The translations under genes were made by a program, and so were the position numbers. The notes under the pieces are model-generated. The model made no database searches. It was not told the DNA's origin and worked only from the letters and a program-made list of their open reading frames with translations. Shown one piece after another: positions 1 through 9,187 of a stretch of 34,528 nt of DNA. Numbering within the stretch: the stretch's first letter is position 1; every line of letters begins with the position of its first letter. Source of the DNA: Corynebacterium senegalense (GTDB taxonomy: Bacteria; Actinomycetota; Actinomycetes; Mycobacteriales; Mycobacteriaceae); contig NZ_LS990887.1 of assembly GCF_900411315.1 (NCBI RefSeq), forward strand, positions 1,840,981 to 1,875,508. Direction: 5' to 3'.

Positions 1-201
1 CGTGAGACGCGGCAAGCAGATTCGCTCACTCTCGAGGTAGGGGGCGTGACGGTCCGCGGTAGCTAACGCTGCCGTGCGGTCGGAAGGGGCAGTGGTGGAT
101 AAGAGACAGGGTGATAGGCTTTTTTTTTTTTAATGATACGGCGACCACCGAGATCTACACAGAGTAGATCGTCGGCAGCGTCAGATGTGTATAAGGGACA
201 G
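1..201 (+). other. Illumina/Nextera adapter sequence at contig end (artefact)
   Basis: This stretch is library adapter, not genome. Bases 13-20 match the start of the P7 oligo, and 91-109 match the 19-bp Nextera mosaic end at 16 of 19 positions. Bases 120-131 are a T run like the flow-cell oligo spacer. The P5 sequence follows at 132-160, then an 8-base index at 161-168 (AGAGTAGA, the Nextera i5 code I know as S504), and the read-1 transposase adapter at 169-201 with one substitution in the mosaic end. Any reading frame through this region is spurious. Biological sequence starts at 202. Confidence 0.97.
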
Positions 202-561
202 GGGTGGGGCGTCGTGAAGCGGGCGTGCGACGCGCTGCTCGCCGAGGATGAGGACGCCCCGCTGGCGCGCATCCACGGCGACCTGTGGGCGGGCAACCTG
301 CTCTTCTCCCCGGAGGGGCCGCGATTCATCGACCCGGCGGCCCACGGCGGGCACCCGCTGACGGACATCGCGATGCTGGAGCTGTTCGGCGCGCCCCACT
401 TCGACGAGATCTGCGCGGGCTACTCACTGCCCGACGGCTGGCGCGAGCGGATCCCCCTCCACCAGATGCACCCGCTGGCGGTGCACGCCTACACCCACGG
501 GCCCTCCTACGGCCGGGCGCTGGAGGAGGCGGCGCGGCGCACCCTGGACCTGGTGGGCTAG
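202..561 (+). CDS. Fructosamine kinase family protein, 5' truncated
   Basis: The C-terminal 119 residues of a kinase of the fructosamine/ketosamine-3-kinase family (aminoglycoside phosphotransferase fold) are present. The catalytic loop [10 protein letters not shown] is at residues 29-38 of the fragment, and an IDPA metal-binding motif (DFG equivalent) follows about 16 residues later, with [12 protein letters not shown] after it. Family members are usually 250-290 residues, so more than half is missing. The break is the join to adapter sequence at 201/202, not a biological truncation. By family knowledge the enzyme phosphorylates sugar adducts on protein amines for deglycation. Its TAG stop overlaps the stop of the convergent nadE in a shared CTAG. 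The family is well supported; the substrate is inferred. Confidence 0.85.
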   Translation, partial: GWGVVKRACDALLAEDEDAPLARIHGDLWAGNLLFSPEGPRFIDPAAHGGHPLTDIAMLELFGAPHFDEICAGYSLPDGWRERIPLHQMHPLAVHAYTHGPSYGRALEEAARRTLDLVG

Positions 562-1394
562 CACCACCAGGTCTCGGCCGGGCCCGGGGGCAGGTGGCGC
601 TTGTGCTGCCCGACGCGCCAGAGGTGCTCGAGGCGCTCGCGGGCGGCGTCCGGGACTGGCTTGCCCTCCAGGTAGTCGTCGATGTCCGTGTAGGTGATGC
701 CGAGGGCGGTTTCGTCGGGCAGCGAGGGGCGGTCCTCCTCCAGATCGGCGGTGGGCACCTTCTCCCAGAGCCTGCGCTCGGCCCCGAGGTGGGCAAGCAG
801 CGCCGCGCCCTGCCGCTTGTTCAGCCCGGCGAGGGGGAGCAGGTCGGCGGCGCCGTCGCCGAACTTGGTGAAGAAGCCCGTGACGTTCTCCGCCGCGTGG
901 TCCGTGCCGATGACCAGCATGCCGCGCTCGCCGGCGATCGCGTACTGCGCGACCATGCGCATGCGGGCCTTCACGTTGCCCTTGTTGAAGTCACCCAGAG
1001 CGTCCTTCCGCAGGGCAGCGCCGACAGCGCGGGACATCTCGGTCGTCGCCGGCTCGATGTCGACGGTGACGCGCTCGTCGGGCCGGATGAACTCCAGCGC
1101 CGCCTGCGCATCCGCCTCGTCGGCCTGCACTCCGTGGGGCAGCCGCACCGCGACGAAGCTCGCCTCGCCGCCCTCCGCGCGCCGCTTCTCGACGGCAAGC
1201 TGCGCCAACCTCCCGGCCAGCGTCGAGTCCTGGCCGCCCGAGATGCCCAGGACGAAGCCCTTCGCGCCGGTTGCCGCCAGGTAGTCCGCGAGGAAGGCCA
1301 CGCGCCTGTCGACCTCCCGCGCCGCGTCGATGGTGGGGGAGACGCCGAGGGCCGCGATGATGCCCGCCTGCAGGGTGCCGTTGTTGGTAGACAT
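558..1394 (-). CDS. nadE: NH3-dependent NAD(+) synthetase
   Basis: NadE catalyses the last step of NAD synthesis, ATP-dependent amidation of nicotinic acid adenine dinucleotide. The protein is 278 residues, close to the 275 of ammonia-dependent bacterial NadE, and it has no glutaminase domain. The ATP-pyrophosphatase loop SGGQDS is at residues 52-57; GTDHAAEN and FFTKFGDG motifs follow in the C-terminal half, and KRHLPP lies near the end. I chose the start at 1394 because a TACGAT hexamer ends 7 bases upstream, the leaderless pattern of this genome; an in-frame ATG at 1403 overlaps that hexamer. The gene is convergent with the kinase fragment and divergent from rpmJ. pncB and pncA of the same pathway are also in this window. 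Confidence 0.95.
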   Translation of the reverse strand: MSTNNGTLQAGIIAALGVSPTIDAAREVDRRVAFLADYLAATGAKGFVLGISGGQDSTLAGRLAQLAVEKRRAEGGEASFVAVRLPHGVQADEADAQAALEFIRPDERVTVDIEPATTEMSRAVGAALRKDALGDFNKGNVKARMRMVAQYAIAGERGMLVIGTDHAAENVTGFFTKFGDGAADLLPLAGLNKRQGAALLAHLGAERRLWEKVPTADLEEDRPSLPDETALGITYTDIDDYLEGKPVPDAARERLEHLWRVGQHKRHLPPGPAETWWC

Positions 1395-1401
1395 GGGCGC
1401 C

Positions 1402-1407
1402 ATCGTA
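1402..1407 (-). promoter_or_regulatory. -10 hexamer of leaderless nadE
   Basis: TACGAT on the minus strand lies 7 bases before the ATG at 1394, so transcription would begin at or next to the A of the start codon. There is no Shine-Dalgarno sequence. Confidence 0.5.
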
Positions 1408-1552
1408 GCGCGCCGGGCGGCGGGGCATTTTGAGCACGGCGGCTCATCAGGTAATATGACCTGCCGTGTCGCGACCCGACCGGCCTGGGCCTGGCCCGCG
1501 CCGGGGAGGAGTCGCCGTAATGGATGAAACCTCACTCAGAAAGGAGCGCCCG

Positions 1553-1675
1553 ATGAAGGTCCGCAAGTCGCTTCGGTCGCTGAAGAACAAGCCGGGCGCT
1601 CAGGTTGTGCGCCGCCACGGCAAGGTTTTCGTGATCAACAAGAAGGATCCGCGTTTCAAGGCTCGCCAGGGCTAG
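1553..1675 (+). CDS. rpmJ: 50S ribosomal protein L36, zinc-free (C-minus) type
   Basis: This 40-residue basic protein begins [11 protein letters not shown] and ends PRFKARQG. It has no cysteine, so it is the type B (YkgO-like) L36 that lacks the Cys3-His zinc ribbon. It binds 23S rRNA in the large subunit. The start at 1553 is set by AAGGAG at 1541-1546. In many bacteria the C-minus form is derepressed under zinc limitation, but Corynebacterium commonly has this form beside the nrd operon, and I see no convincing Zur box. A strong hairpin follows the stop at 1690-1728. Confidence 0.95.
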   Translation: MKVRKSLRSLKNKPGAQVVRRHGKVFVINKKDPRFKARQG

Positions 1676-1689
1676 TCCCGCGCATCCCT

Positions 1690-1728
1690 GAACACCCCGC
1701 CTCTCCGGTCCCGGAGGGCGGGGTGTTC
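1690..1728 (+). terminator. Hairpin terminator after rpmJ
   Basis: A 12-bp perfect stem (GAACACCCCGCC at 1690-1701 with its complement at 1717-1728) has a 15-base loop. The tail GCTTTGCTG is only moderately T-rich. Confidence 0.75.
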
Positions 1729-1755
1729 GCTTTGCTGTGCATTGCGCGGGGAACG

Positions 1756-1813
1756 GAAGACCTCAGCGCGTTTCGGCGGGCAAAATAGGGCCCCGAACCG
1801 CGCTGAGGTCTTC
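1756..1813. repeat. Long perfect inverted repeat between rpmJ and nrdH
   Basis: GAAGACCTCAGCGCG at 1756-1770 is exactly complementary to 1799-1813, a 15-bp perfect stem. After one mismatch, TTCGG (1772-1776) pairs with CCGAA (1793-1797). It lies in the 337-bp gene-free gap between the rpmJ terminator and the nrd promoter. It could be a second, bidirectional terminator, a leader RNA structure or a dispersed palindromic element. There is no T run on either side, which argues against a simple intrinsic terminator. Confidence 0.7.
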
Positions 1814-1892
1814 GGTTTCAGGCGCAACTGGTTATAGCGAACTACATGTGGGTGATTAGCGTGGCCTGTCCTGGGAATATCACGAGTGTAAC

Positions 1893-1941
1893 TACTATAT
1901 ACAGTATCGGTTGCCGAAACCTGCCACAAAGTATAGTGTTT
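1893..1941 (+). promoter_or_regulatory. Pair of NrdR-like boxes and promoter of nrdHIE
   Basis: Two AT-rich palindromes stand out in GC-rich DNA. TACTATATACAGTA at 1893-1906 is symmetric apart from one pair. ACAAAGTATAGTGTTT at 1926-1941 is weaker but keeps the ACA...TGT ends and TATA core of NrdR boxes. Their centres are about 33-34 bp apart, near three helical turns. NrdR, the ATP/dATP-sensing repressor of ribonucleotide reductase genes, normally binds such paired boxes. The TATAGT in the second box could be the -10 element. Confidence 0.65.
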
Positions 1942-2012
1942 ATCAGTGTCACGCCGACGGGTTCGGCGCCAAGGGAAGAACACAAACTTCGCAGAGAAAG
2001 AGCCAACAGGTT

Positions 2013-2243
2013 ATGTCCATCACTGTTTACACCAAGCCCGCTTGCGTCCAGTGCACCGCGACGAAGAAGGCCCTGGACAAGGCCGGCCTCGAGTACAACC
2101 TCGTGGACATCTCCGTGGACGACGAGGCCCGCGACTACGTCATGGCCCTCGGTTACCTGCAGGCCCCCGTTGTCGAGGTGGACGGCGAGCACTGGTCCGG
2201 CTTCCGCCCGGACCGCATCCGCGGCCTGCAGGCAGCAGCCTAA
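2013..2243 (+). CDS. nrdH: NrdH-redoxin (glutaredoxin-like electron donor)
   Basis: This 76-residue thioredoxin-fold protein supplies electrons to class Ib ribonucleotide reductase. The redox-active CVQC motif is at residues 11-14, an APVV cis-proline segment lies near residue 50, and the C-terminal WSGFRPDRI motif is typical of NrdH. The ATG at 2013 gives the usual NrdH N-terminus; an open frame runs upstream but carries the promoter. NrdH-type redoxins are reduced by thioredoxin reductase. It is the first gene of nrdH-nrdI-nrdE and is preceded by paired NrdR-like boxes. The next gene is 88 bases downstream, across a hairpin with a T run. Confidence 0.95.
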   Translation: MSITVYTKPACVQCTATKKALDKAGLEYNLVDISVDDEARDYVMALGYLQAPVVEVDGEHWSGFRPDRIRGLQAAA

Positions 2244-2250
2244 CGTCCCC

Positions 2251-2286
2251 GCCGCCCGAAAGCCGTCTCGATCTGGGCGGCTTTTT
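2251..2286 (+). terminator. Terminator/attenuator-like hairpin between nrdH and nrdI
   Basis: GCCGCCC (2251-2257) pairs with GGGCGGC (2275-2281), followed by TTTTT at 2282-2286. An overlapping alternative stem pairs AAAGCCG (2259-2265) with CGGCTTT (2278-2284). The two stems share the 3' arm and are mutually exclusive. The structure sits inside the operon, so it could lower nrdIE expression relative to nrdH. Confidence 0.65.
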
Positions 2287-2331
2287 CGCGTGAGGCACCC
2301 GACACGAGCGTGAGAAACCCGCGAGAAAACA

Positions 2332-2868
2332 ATGCTTATCGTCTATTTTTCCTCCGCCACAGGAAACACTAAGCGCTTCGTCGAGAAGGTGGGCCTGCCC
2401 GCCCGGCGGATCCCGCTGTACCGGTGGGAGGAGGAGCTCACCGTCGACGAGCCCTACGTGCTGATCTGCCCGACGTACGGCGGGGGAGCGTCCATCTCCC
2501 ACGAGAACACGCGTCCGGTGCCGAAGCAGGTCATCGGGTTCCTCAACAACGAGCGCAACCGGGAGCTGCTGCGCGGGGTCATCGCGGCGGGCAACTCCAA
2601 CTTCGGCCCGGACTTCTGTCTGGCCGGTGAAGTAATATCGGCCAAGTGCAAGGTGCCGTACCTCTTCCGCTTTGAGCTCATGGGCGCGGAGGGGGACGCC
2701 GCACACGTCCGCCATCAGCTCATCGCCCACGCCGGGAGGCTGGGGCTCGAACCGTTGGCCAGGGAAGACGTCGACAAGCTCAGGGCGAAAGACGACGCCG
2801 CCGAGCGGGAGAGCGCGGCCCGCCTGGCGCGGCTGCGAGAGAAATACAGCAACAGGAAATCAGCATAG
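2332..2868 (+). CDS. nrdI: NrdI flavodoxin-like ribonucleotide reductase stimulatory protein
   Basis: NrdI is an FMN protein that supplies the oxidant used to assemble the dimanganese-tyrosyl radical cofactor of NrdF. The N-terminal flavodoxin phosphate loop SSATGNT is at residues 7-13, and the CPTYGGG and GNSNFG flavin-binding segments follow. At 178 residues it is longer than usual (about 130-150). The extra C-terminal 35 or so residues are charged and probably helical (many E, R, A). The start at 2332 gives the canonical MLIVYFSS; only a weak purine stretch precedes it. nrdE starts 13 bases after the stop. Confidence 0.95.
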   Translation: MLIVYFSSATGNTKRFVEKVGLPARRIPLYRWEEELTVDEPYVLICPTYGGGASISHENTRPVPKQVIGFLNNERNRELLRGVIAAGNSNFGPDFCLAGEVISAKCKVPYLFRFELMGAEGDAAHVRHQLIAHAGRLGLEPLAREDVDKLRAKDDAAERESAARLARLREKYSNRKSA

Positions 2869-2881
2869 GAGCGTTTGAACA

Positions 2882-5056
2882 GTGTCCACCCCCACCACCG
2901 AAAAGCACGGCAGGAACGTTCCCGAGCCGGCCCGGGCAACCGACCAGCTCGACTACCACGCGCTCAACGCGCTGCTCAACCTGTACGACGAGAACGGGCA
3001 GATCCAGTTCGACAAGGACCGCGAGGCCGCGAACCAGTTCTTCCTGCAGCACGTCAACCAGAACACCGTCTACTTCCACGACCTGGAAGAGAAGATGCGG
3101 TACCTGATCGAGAACAAGTACTACGAGCCGCACGTCATCGACGCCTACGAGTGGGACTTCGTCAAGGACACCTTCAAGCGCGCCTACTCCTACAAGTTCC
3201 GCTTCCAGTCCTTCCTCGGCGCGTACAAGTACTACACCTCCTACACGCTCAAGACCTTCGACGGCCGCCGCTACCTGGAGCGCTTCGAGGACCGCGTCGC
3301 CATGACCGCCCTGTTCCTCGCCAGCGGCAACGAGGACGTGGCCAGCGCGCTCGTCGACGAGATCATGACCGGGCGCTTCCAGCCCGCCACCCCGACCTTC
3401 CTCAACGCCGGCAAGGCTCAGCGCGGCGAGCTCGTCTCCTGCTTCCTGCTGCGCATCGAGGACAACATGGAGTCCATCGGCCGCGCCATCAACTCCTCGC
3501 TGCAGCTGTCCAAGCGCGGCGGCGGCGTCGCGCTGCTGCTGTCCAACATCCGCGAATCCGGCGCGCCCATCAAGCACATCGAGAACCAGTCCTCCGGCGT
3601 CATCCCCGTGATGAAGCTGCTCGAGGACTCGTTCTCCTACGCCAACCAGCTCGGCGCGCGCCAGGGCGCCGGCGCGGTGTACCTCAACGCACACCACCCG
3701 GACATCCTCAGCTTCCTGGACACCAAGCGCGAGAACGCCGACGAGAAGATCCGCATCAAGACCCTCTCCCTCGGCGTGGTCATCCCGGACATCACCTTCG
3801 AGCTGGCCAAGCGCAACGACGACATGTACCTCTTCTCGCCCTACGACGTCGAGCGCGTCTACGGCGTGCCGTTTGCGGACCTGTCCATCACCGAGAAGTA
3901 CGACGAGATGGTCGAGGACCCGCGCATCCGCAAGACGAAAATCAACGCGCGCCAGTTCTTCCAGACCATCGCCGAGATCCAGTTCGAGTCCGGCTACCCC
4001 TACATCATGTTCGAGGACACCGCGAACAGGGCGAACCCGGTCAAGACCGGACGGATCAACATGTCCAACCTGTGCTCCGAGATCCTCCAGGTCAACTCCC
4101 CGTCGGTGCTCAACGAGGATCTCACCTACGCCGAGGTCGGCCACGACATCTCCTGCAACCTGGGCTCGCTCAACATCGCCATGGCGATGGACTCCGACAA
4201 CTTCTCCCGCACCGTCGAGACCGCCATCCGCGGCCTGACCGCCGTGGCGGACGAGACTGCCATCGACTCGGTGCCCCCGGTGCGCGAGGGTAACGACGCC
4301 TCCCACGCCATCGGCCTGGGCCAGATGAACCTCCACGGCTACCTCGGCCGCGAGCACATCGACTACGGCTCCGAGGAGGGGCTCGACTTCACCAACGCCT
4401 ACTTCGCCGCTGTGATGTACGAGGCCATCAAGGCCTCCCACGCCATCGCCGTGGAGAAGGGCGAGGCGTTCGAGGACTTCGCCAAGTCCGAGTACGCCAC
4501 CGGCGAGTTCTTCGACCGCTACAACCCGGAGGACTTCCAGCCCAAGACCGCCAAGGTCAAGGCCCTGTTCGCCGCCTCGTCGGCGGCGGTCCCGACCGCC
4601 GAGGAGTGGGCGAAGCTGAAGGCGGACGTCGCCCGCGACGGCATCTACAACCGCTACCTCCAGGCGGTGCCGCCGACCGGCTCGATCTCCTACATCAACA
4701 ACTCGACCTCCTCGATCCACCCGATCGCCTCGAAGATCGAGATCCGCAAGGAGGGCAAGATCGGCCGCGTCTACTACCCGGCGCCCCACATGGACAACGA
4801 GAACATCGGCTACTTCAAGGACGCCTACGAGATCGGCTACGAGAAGATCATCGACACCTACGCCGTGGCCACGAGGTACGTCGACCAGGGCCTGTCGCTG
4901 ACGCTGTTCTTCAAGGACACCGTGACCACCCGCGACATCAACCGCGCGCAGATCTACGCCTGGCGCAAGGGCATCAAGTCGCTCTACTACATCCGCCTGC
5001 GCCAGATGGCGCTCGAGGGCACCGAGATCGAGGGCTGCGTCTCCTGCATGCTCTAG
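2882..5056 (+). CDS. nrdE: Ribonucleoside-diphosphate reductase class Ib, alpha subunit
   Basis: This 724-residue catalytic subunit reduces ribonucleoside diphosphates to deoxyribonucleotides in complex with NrdF. Active-site residues are visible: Cys187 (LVSCFLL) and Cys425 (ISCNLGS) form the reducible pair, and NLCSE at 396-400 supplies the Asn, thiyl-radical Cys398 and Glu. The C-terminal CVSC at 719-722 is the swinging dithiol that NrdH re-reduces. The class Ia activity cone is absent, as expected for NrdE. The start is GTG at 2882, with TAGGAGCG about 9 bases upstream. The gene is convergent with the gntR gene at 5090. Confidence 0.97.
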   Translation: MSTPTTEKHGRNVPEPARATDQLDYHALNALLNLYDENGQIQFDKDREAANQFFLQHVNQNTVYFHDLEEKMRYLIENKYYEPHVIDAYEWDFVKDTFKRAYSYKFRFQSFLGAYKYYTSYTLKTFDGRRYLERFEDRVAMTALFLASGNEDVASALVDEIMTGRFQPATPTFLNAGKAQRGELVSCFLLRIEDNMESIGRAINSSLQLSKRGGGVALLLSNIRESGAPIKHIENQSSGVIPVMKLLEDSFSYANQLGARQGAGAVYLNAHHPDILSFLDTKRENADEKIRIKTLSLGVVIPDITFELAKRNDDMYLFSPYDVERVYGVPFADLSITEKYDEMVEDPRIRKTKINARQFFQTIAEIQFESGYPYIMFEDTANRANPVKTGRINMSNLCSEILQVNSPSVLNEDLTYAEVGHDISCNLGSLNIAMAMDSDNFSRTVETAIRGLTAVADETAIDSVPPVREGNDASHAIGLGQMNLHGYLGREHIDYGSEEGLDFTNAYFAAVMYEAIKASHAIAVEKGEAFEDFAKSEYATGEFFDRYNPEDFQPKTAKVKALFAASSAAVPTAEEWAKLKADVARDGIYNRYLQAVPPTGSISYINNSTSSIHPIASKIEIRKEGKIGRVYYPAPHMDNENIGYFKDAYEIGYEKIIDTYAVATRYVDQGLSLTLFFKDTVTTRDINRAQIYAWRKGIKSLYYIRLRQMALEGTEIEGCVSCML

Positions 5057-5089
5057 GGGCACGCGCTTGACGACGCCACCCCAGCGCCC

Positions 5090-5827
5090 CTACGAGTCGT
5101 AGATGGTGTGCTCGAACTCGTGCATCACCCGCTGGGTGGCCTCCTCGGCCGCCGCCGCGTCGCCCGCCGCGATGGCGCGGGCGACGTCCGCGTGCGCCGT
5201 CAGCGAGGCGGGGGAGGGGATGACCGGCAGGTCCCCGTAGCGGGTCCGGGCCTCCACCTGCAGCAGGATGGAGGGGGCGAGCGCGGCGAACATGTGGTTG
5301 CCCGAGGCCTCCAGCACGAGGGTGTGGAAGCGCTTGTCGGCCTCGAGGAACTGCGCGCGCACCTCTTCGGTGTCGGCGTCCGGGCGCGCCGCGAGGCCCT
5401 CCATCTCCTGCGCCACCTGGAGCAGGGTCTGGGCCTGGGCGGGGGTGGAGCGTCGAGAAGCAAGGCCCGCGGCGAGGGGCTCGACCGCGTAACGGAGCTG
5501 GTTGAGCTCGTGGAGCTGGCGCGACCGGTGCGCCTCCGAGGCCCAGCGCCACTTGATCACCGCGCGGTCGAACACCGCCCAGTCCCTCTCCGGCAGCACG
5601 CGGATGCCCACGCGCCGCGAGGAGGAGACGAGCCCCAGCTGCTCGAGGGCGCGCATGGCCTCGCGCGCGACCGTGCGGGAGATGCCGAAGCGCACCGAGA
5701 GATCGCGGAGGGTGAAGGTGTGATCCTCCGGCATTTTCCGCGAGACGATGTCCTGGCCCAGCTGGTCAAGCACGGCGGAGAGCAGGGGAGGCACGGATGC
5801 CTCCCGTGGGGCGGGGGACAAAACCAT
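5090..5827 (-). CDS. GntR-family (FadR subfamily) regulator, GntR1-like
   Basis: This is a 245-residue DNA-binding regulator. A winged helix-turn-helix occupies about residues 10-80, with TLRDLSVRFGISRTVAREA as recognition region, and an all-helical FCD ligand-binding domain covers about 95-235. A regulator lies at this place in C. glutamicum (GntR1, cg2783, between nrdE and nrdF), where it represses gluconate catabolism and activates glucose uptake, with gluconate as effector. Assignment to GntR1 is from synteny and subfamily, so it is inferred. The start at 5827 has GAGGTG 5 bases upstream on the minus strand. The ferritin gene that follows gntR1 in C. glutamicum is absent here. Confidence 0.85.
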   Translation of the reverse strand: MVLSPAPREASVPPLLSAVLDQLGQDIVSRKMPEDHTFTLRDLSVRFGISRTVAREAMRALEQLGLVSSSRRVGIRVLPERDWAVFDRAVIKWRWASEAHRSRQLHELNQLRYAVEPLAAGLASRRSTPAQAQTLLQVAQEMEGLAARPDADTEEVRAQFLEADKRFHTLVLEASGNHMFAALAPSILLQVEARTRYGDLPVIPSPASLTAHADVARAIAAGDAAAAEEATQRVMHEFEHTIYDS

Positions 5828-5875
5828 TCGAACACCTCGCGTGTGCAGTGTTAATACGTTCGCCGCTCAGGATAA

Positions 5876-6961
<1,086 letters not shown>

Positions 6962-6987
6962 GGCTGCGGCTCCACCGTCCGTCCGCG

Positions 6988-7022
6988 AACCGGATTACCC
7001 CGACCGGGGTGGTCCGGTTTTC
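6988..7022 (+). terminator. Terminator after nrdF
   Basis: The stem AACCGGA (6988-6994) pairs with TCCGGTT (7013-7019), with an inner ACCCC/GGGGT stem, followed by TT. From here to 7159 I see nothing else definite. Confidence 0.7.
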
Positions 7023-7159
7023 GCGCGCCCCGGGGCAGCGGGAGACCGGAACGGGTGTGACACAGGTAAAACGCTGAGGCCCCCGGAGACCGCCCCCGGG
7101 GTCTACACTCTTTGCTGTAGCCCGCCTGTAATGGCTGGAAATTCCATGTGCCGATCGCT

Positions 7160-7241
7160 TATGATGGGTCGGTATCAGTTGTGGCACGAGTGACGTTGAC
7201 GGCAAATGCCGCCGACTAGCCCGTGCTGTAAGTCAGGAGGA
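7160..7241 (+). promoter_or_regulatory. Promoter and ribosome-binding site of ctaD
   Basis: A TATGAT hexamer at 7160-7165 is the best -10 candidate in the 284-base nrdF-ctaD gap. It would give a leader of about 75 bases. CAGGAGGA at 7234-7241 is a strong Shine-Dalgarno just before the ATG at 7246, so ctaD, unlike many neighbours, has a leader. Confidence 0.5.
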
Positions 7242-7245
7242 TCGT

Positions 7246-9036
7246 ATGACCGCTGTGGCGCCAAGGCTGGACAACTATGTCCCGCCGACACGTCCCGAGC
7301 CGACGGGGCACGCCCGTAAAGGCTCGAAACTTTATTCGTTGCTGACGACGACTGACCACAAGTTGCTGGGCATCTACTACATCATGATGTCCTTCATCTG
7401 GTTCTTCGTCGGTGGTTTCATGGCACTGCTCATCCGCGCCGAGCTGTTCAGCCCGGGCCTGCAGATGCTTTCCAACGAGCAGTTCAACCAGCTCTTCACG
7501 ATGCACGGCACCGTGATGCTCCTCGCCTTCGGTACCCCGGTGGTGTGGGGCTACGCCAACTTCGTCCTGCCGCTGCAGATCGGCGCGCCGGACGTTTCCT
7601 TCCCGCGCCTGAACGCCTTCGGCTTCTGGATCACCCAGGTGGGCGTCCTGGCCATGCTGGCCGGCTTCCTCACCCCGGGCGGTGCGGCCGACTTCGGCTG
7701 GACCATGTACATGCCGCTGGCTGACGCGACCCACACCCCGTCCGTCTCCGCGAACCTGTGGATCGTCGGCGTGGGCGCAACCGGTATCGGCACCGTCGCC
7801 TCTGCGATCAACATGGTCACCACCGTGCTCACCCTGCGTGCGCCGGGCCTGACCATGTTCCGCATGCCGGTGTTCACCTGGACCGTCTTCGTCACCTCGA
7901 TCATCGCCCTGATGATCTTCCCGCTGCTGCTGGCCGCCGCGCTCGGCGTTCTCTACGACCGTCTGCTGGGCGGCCACATCTACGACACCGCCAACGGCGG
8001 CGCCATCCTGTGGCAGCACCTGTTCTGGTTCTTCGGCCACCCCGAGGTCTACGTCCTGGCCCTGCCGTTCTTCGGCATGATCTCTGAGATCATCCCGGTG
8101 TTCTCCCGCAAGCCGATCTTCGGCTACATCGGCTTCGTCTTCGCAACCCTGGCCATCGCCGGCCTGTCCATGGCCGTGTGGGCGCACCACATGTTCGCCA
8201 CCGGCGCGGTCCTGCTGCCGTTCTTCTCCTTCATGACGTTCCTCATCGCCGTCCCGACCGGCGTGAAATTCTTCAACTGGTTGGGCACCATGTGGAACGG
8301 CCACCTCACCTTCGAGACCCCGATGCTGTGGGCGATGGGCTTCCTGTTCACCTTCCTCTTCGGCGGCCTGACCGGCATCATGCTGGCCTCCCCGCCGCTG
8401 GACTTCCACCTGCACGACTCCTACTTCGTGGTCGCGCACTTCCACTACACCCTCTTTGGCACCGTGGTGTTCTCCGCCATCGCCGGCGTGTACTTCTGGT
8501 TCCCGAAGATGACCGGACGCATGCTCGACGAGCGCCTGGGCAAGATCCACTTCTGGTTCACCTTCATCGGCTTCAACATGACCTTCCTGGTTCAGCACTG
8601 GCTGGGCAACATGGGCATGCCGCGCCGCTACGCCGACTACCTGGACAGCGACGGGTTCACCCTCCTGAACCAGATCTCCACGATCGGCGCGCTCATCCTG
8701 GGCATCGGTATGCTGCCGTTCATCTGGAACGTGTTCAAGTCCTGGCGCTACGGCGAGATCGTCACCGTCGACGATCCGTGGGGCTACGGCAACTCCCTCG
8801 AGTGGGCCACCTCCTGCCCGCCGCCGCGCCACAACTTCACCTCGCTGCCGCGCATCCGCTCGGAGCGCCCCGCGTTCGAGCTGCACTACCCGCACATGGT
8901 GGAGCGCCTGCGCCGTGAGGCCCACACCGGGCACAACGCGGACACCCCCGCCACCTGGAAGGGTGAGTCCCACGAGTTCGACCCCTCGGGCAACGAAGCC
9001 GAAGCGCGCGCCAACGCAAACGACCTGCGCCGCTAA
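7246..9036 (+). CDS. ctaD: Cytochrome c oxidase (aa3) subunit I
   Basis: CtaD is the haem-copper core of the aa3 oxidase in the cytoplasmic membrane and reduces O2 while pumping protons. The protein has 596 residues with about twelve hydrophobic segments. Ligands are visible: His87 (MHGTVM) and His400 for haem a, His398 for haem a3 (VAHFHY), and CuB ligands His265 (in HPEVY, with Tyr269 of the His-Tyr crosslink), His314 and His315 (AHHMF). A 70-residue hydrophilic C-terminal tail extends into the cytoplasm. In corynebacteria CtaD works in a bc1-aa3 supercomplex encoded partly elsewhere. It is monocistronic here, with a strong terminator after it. Confidence 0.97.
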   Translation: MTAVAPRLDNYVPPTRPEPTGHARKGSKLYSLLTTTDHKLLGIYYIMMSFIWFFVGGFMALLIRAELFSPGLQMLSNEQFNQLFTMHGTVMLLAFGTPVVWGYANFVLPLQIGAPDVSFPRLNAFGFWITQVGVLAMLAGFLTPGGAADFGWTMYMPLADATHTPSVSANLWIVGVGATGIGTVASAINMVTTVLTLRAPGLTMFRMPVFTWTVFVTSIIALMIFPLLLAAALGVLYDRLLGGHIYDTANGGAILWQHLFWFFGHPEVYVLALPFFGMISEIIPVFSRKPIFGYIGFVFATLAIAGLSMAVWAHHMFATGAVLLPFFSFMTFLIAVPTGVKFFNWLGTMWNGHLTFETPMLWAMGFLFTFLFGGLTGIMLASPPLDFHLHDSYFVVAHFHYTLFGTVVFSAIAGVYFWFPKMTGRMLDERLGKIHFWFTFIGFNMTFLVQHWLGNMGMPRRYADYLDSDGFTLLNQISTIGALILGIGMLPFIWNVFKSWRYGEIVTVDDPWGYGNSLEWATSCPPPRHNFTSLPRIRSERPAFELHYPHMVERLRREAHTGHNADTPATWKGESHEFDPSGNEAEARANANDLRR

Positions 9037-9090
9037 GGCCGGGACGTCGCGCACGCGAAGGCGTGGCCTGACGACACCTTCCTGACGCGC

Positions 9091-9122
9091 ACACCCCTCA
9101 CCGCACTGGTGAGGGGTGTTTT
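9091..9122 (+). terminator. Terminator after ctaD
   Basis: The 12-bp perfect stem ACACCCCTCACC (9091-9102) / GGTGAGGGGTGT (9108-9119) has a 5-base loop and ends in TTTT. Confidence 0.9.
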
Positions 9123-9132
9123 GCGTGTGGGG

Positions 9133-9138
9133 TAACAT
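9133..9138 (+). promoter_or_regulatory. Putative -10 hexamer of serB
   Basis: TAACAT lies just after the ctaD terminator and overlaps the upstream in-frame ATG at 9137. If used, transcription begins near 9145 and translation at the ATG at 9188. Confidence 0.4.
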
Positions 9139-9187
9139 GACAGCTCAGAAGCGCCCGCCCGAGGACGAAAGGACCCCCTCCCACGCC

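Noticed and set aside
120..131. T run as a transcription terminator
   Set aside because: It has no stem before it and belongs to the flow-cell oligo next to P5.
133..201. N-terminal 23 codons joined to the fructosamine kinase
   Set aside because: They translate Illumina adapter, a well-known artefact peptide.
2780..5062. A 760-codon open frame on the minus strand across nrdE
   Set aside because: It is the mirror of a highly expressed, codon-biased gene. Its translation is a Val/Leu/Asp/Gly-rich composition with no domain.
7216..9138. A 640-codon minus-strand frame opposite ctaD
   Set aside because: It lies antisense to a textbook ctaD with all ligands present. Its composition is Gly/Glu/Val/His-rich and it lacks any motif.
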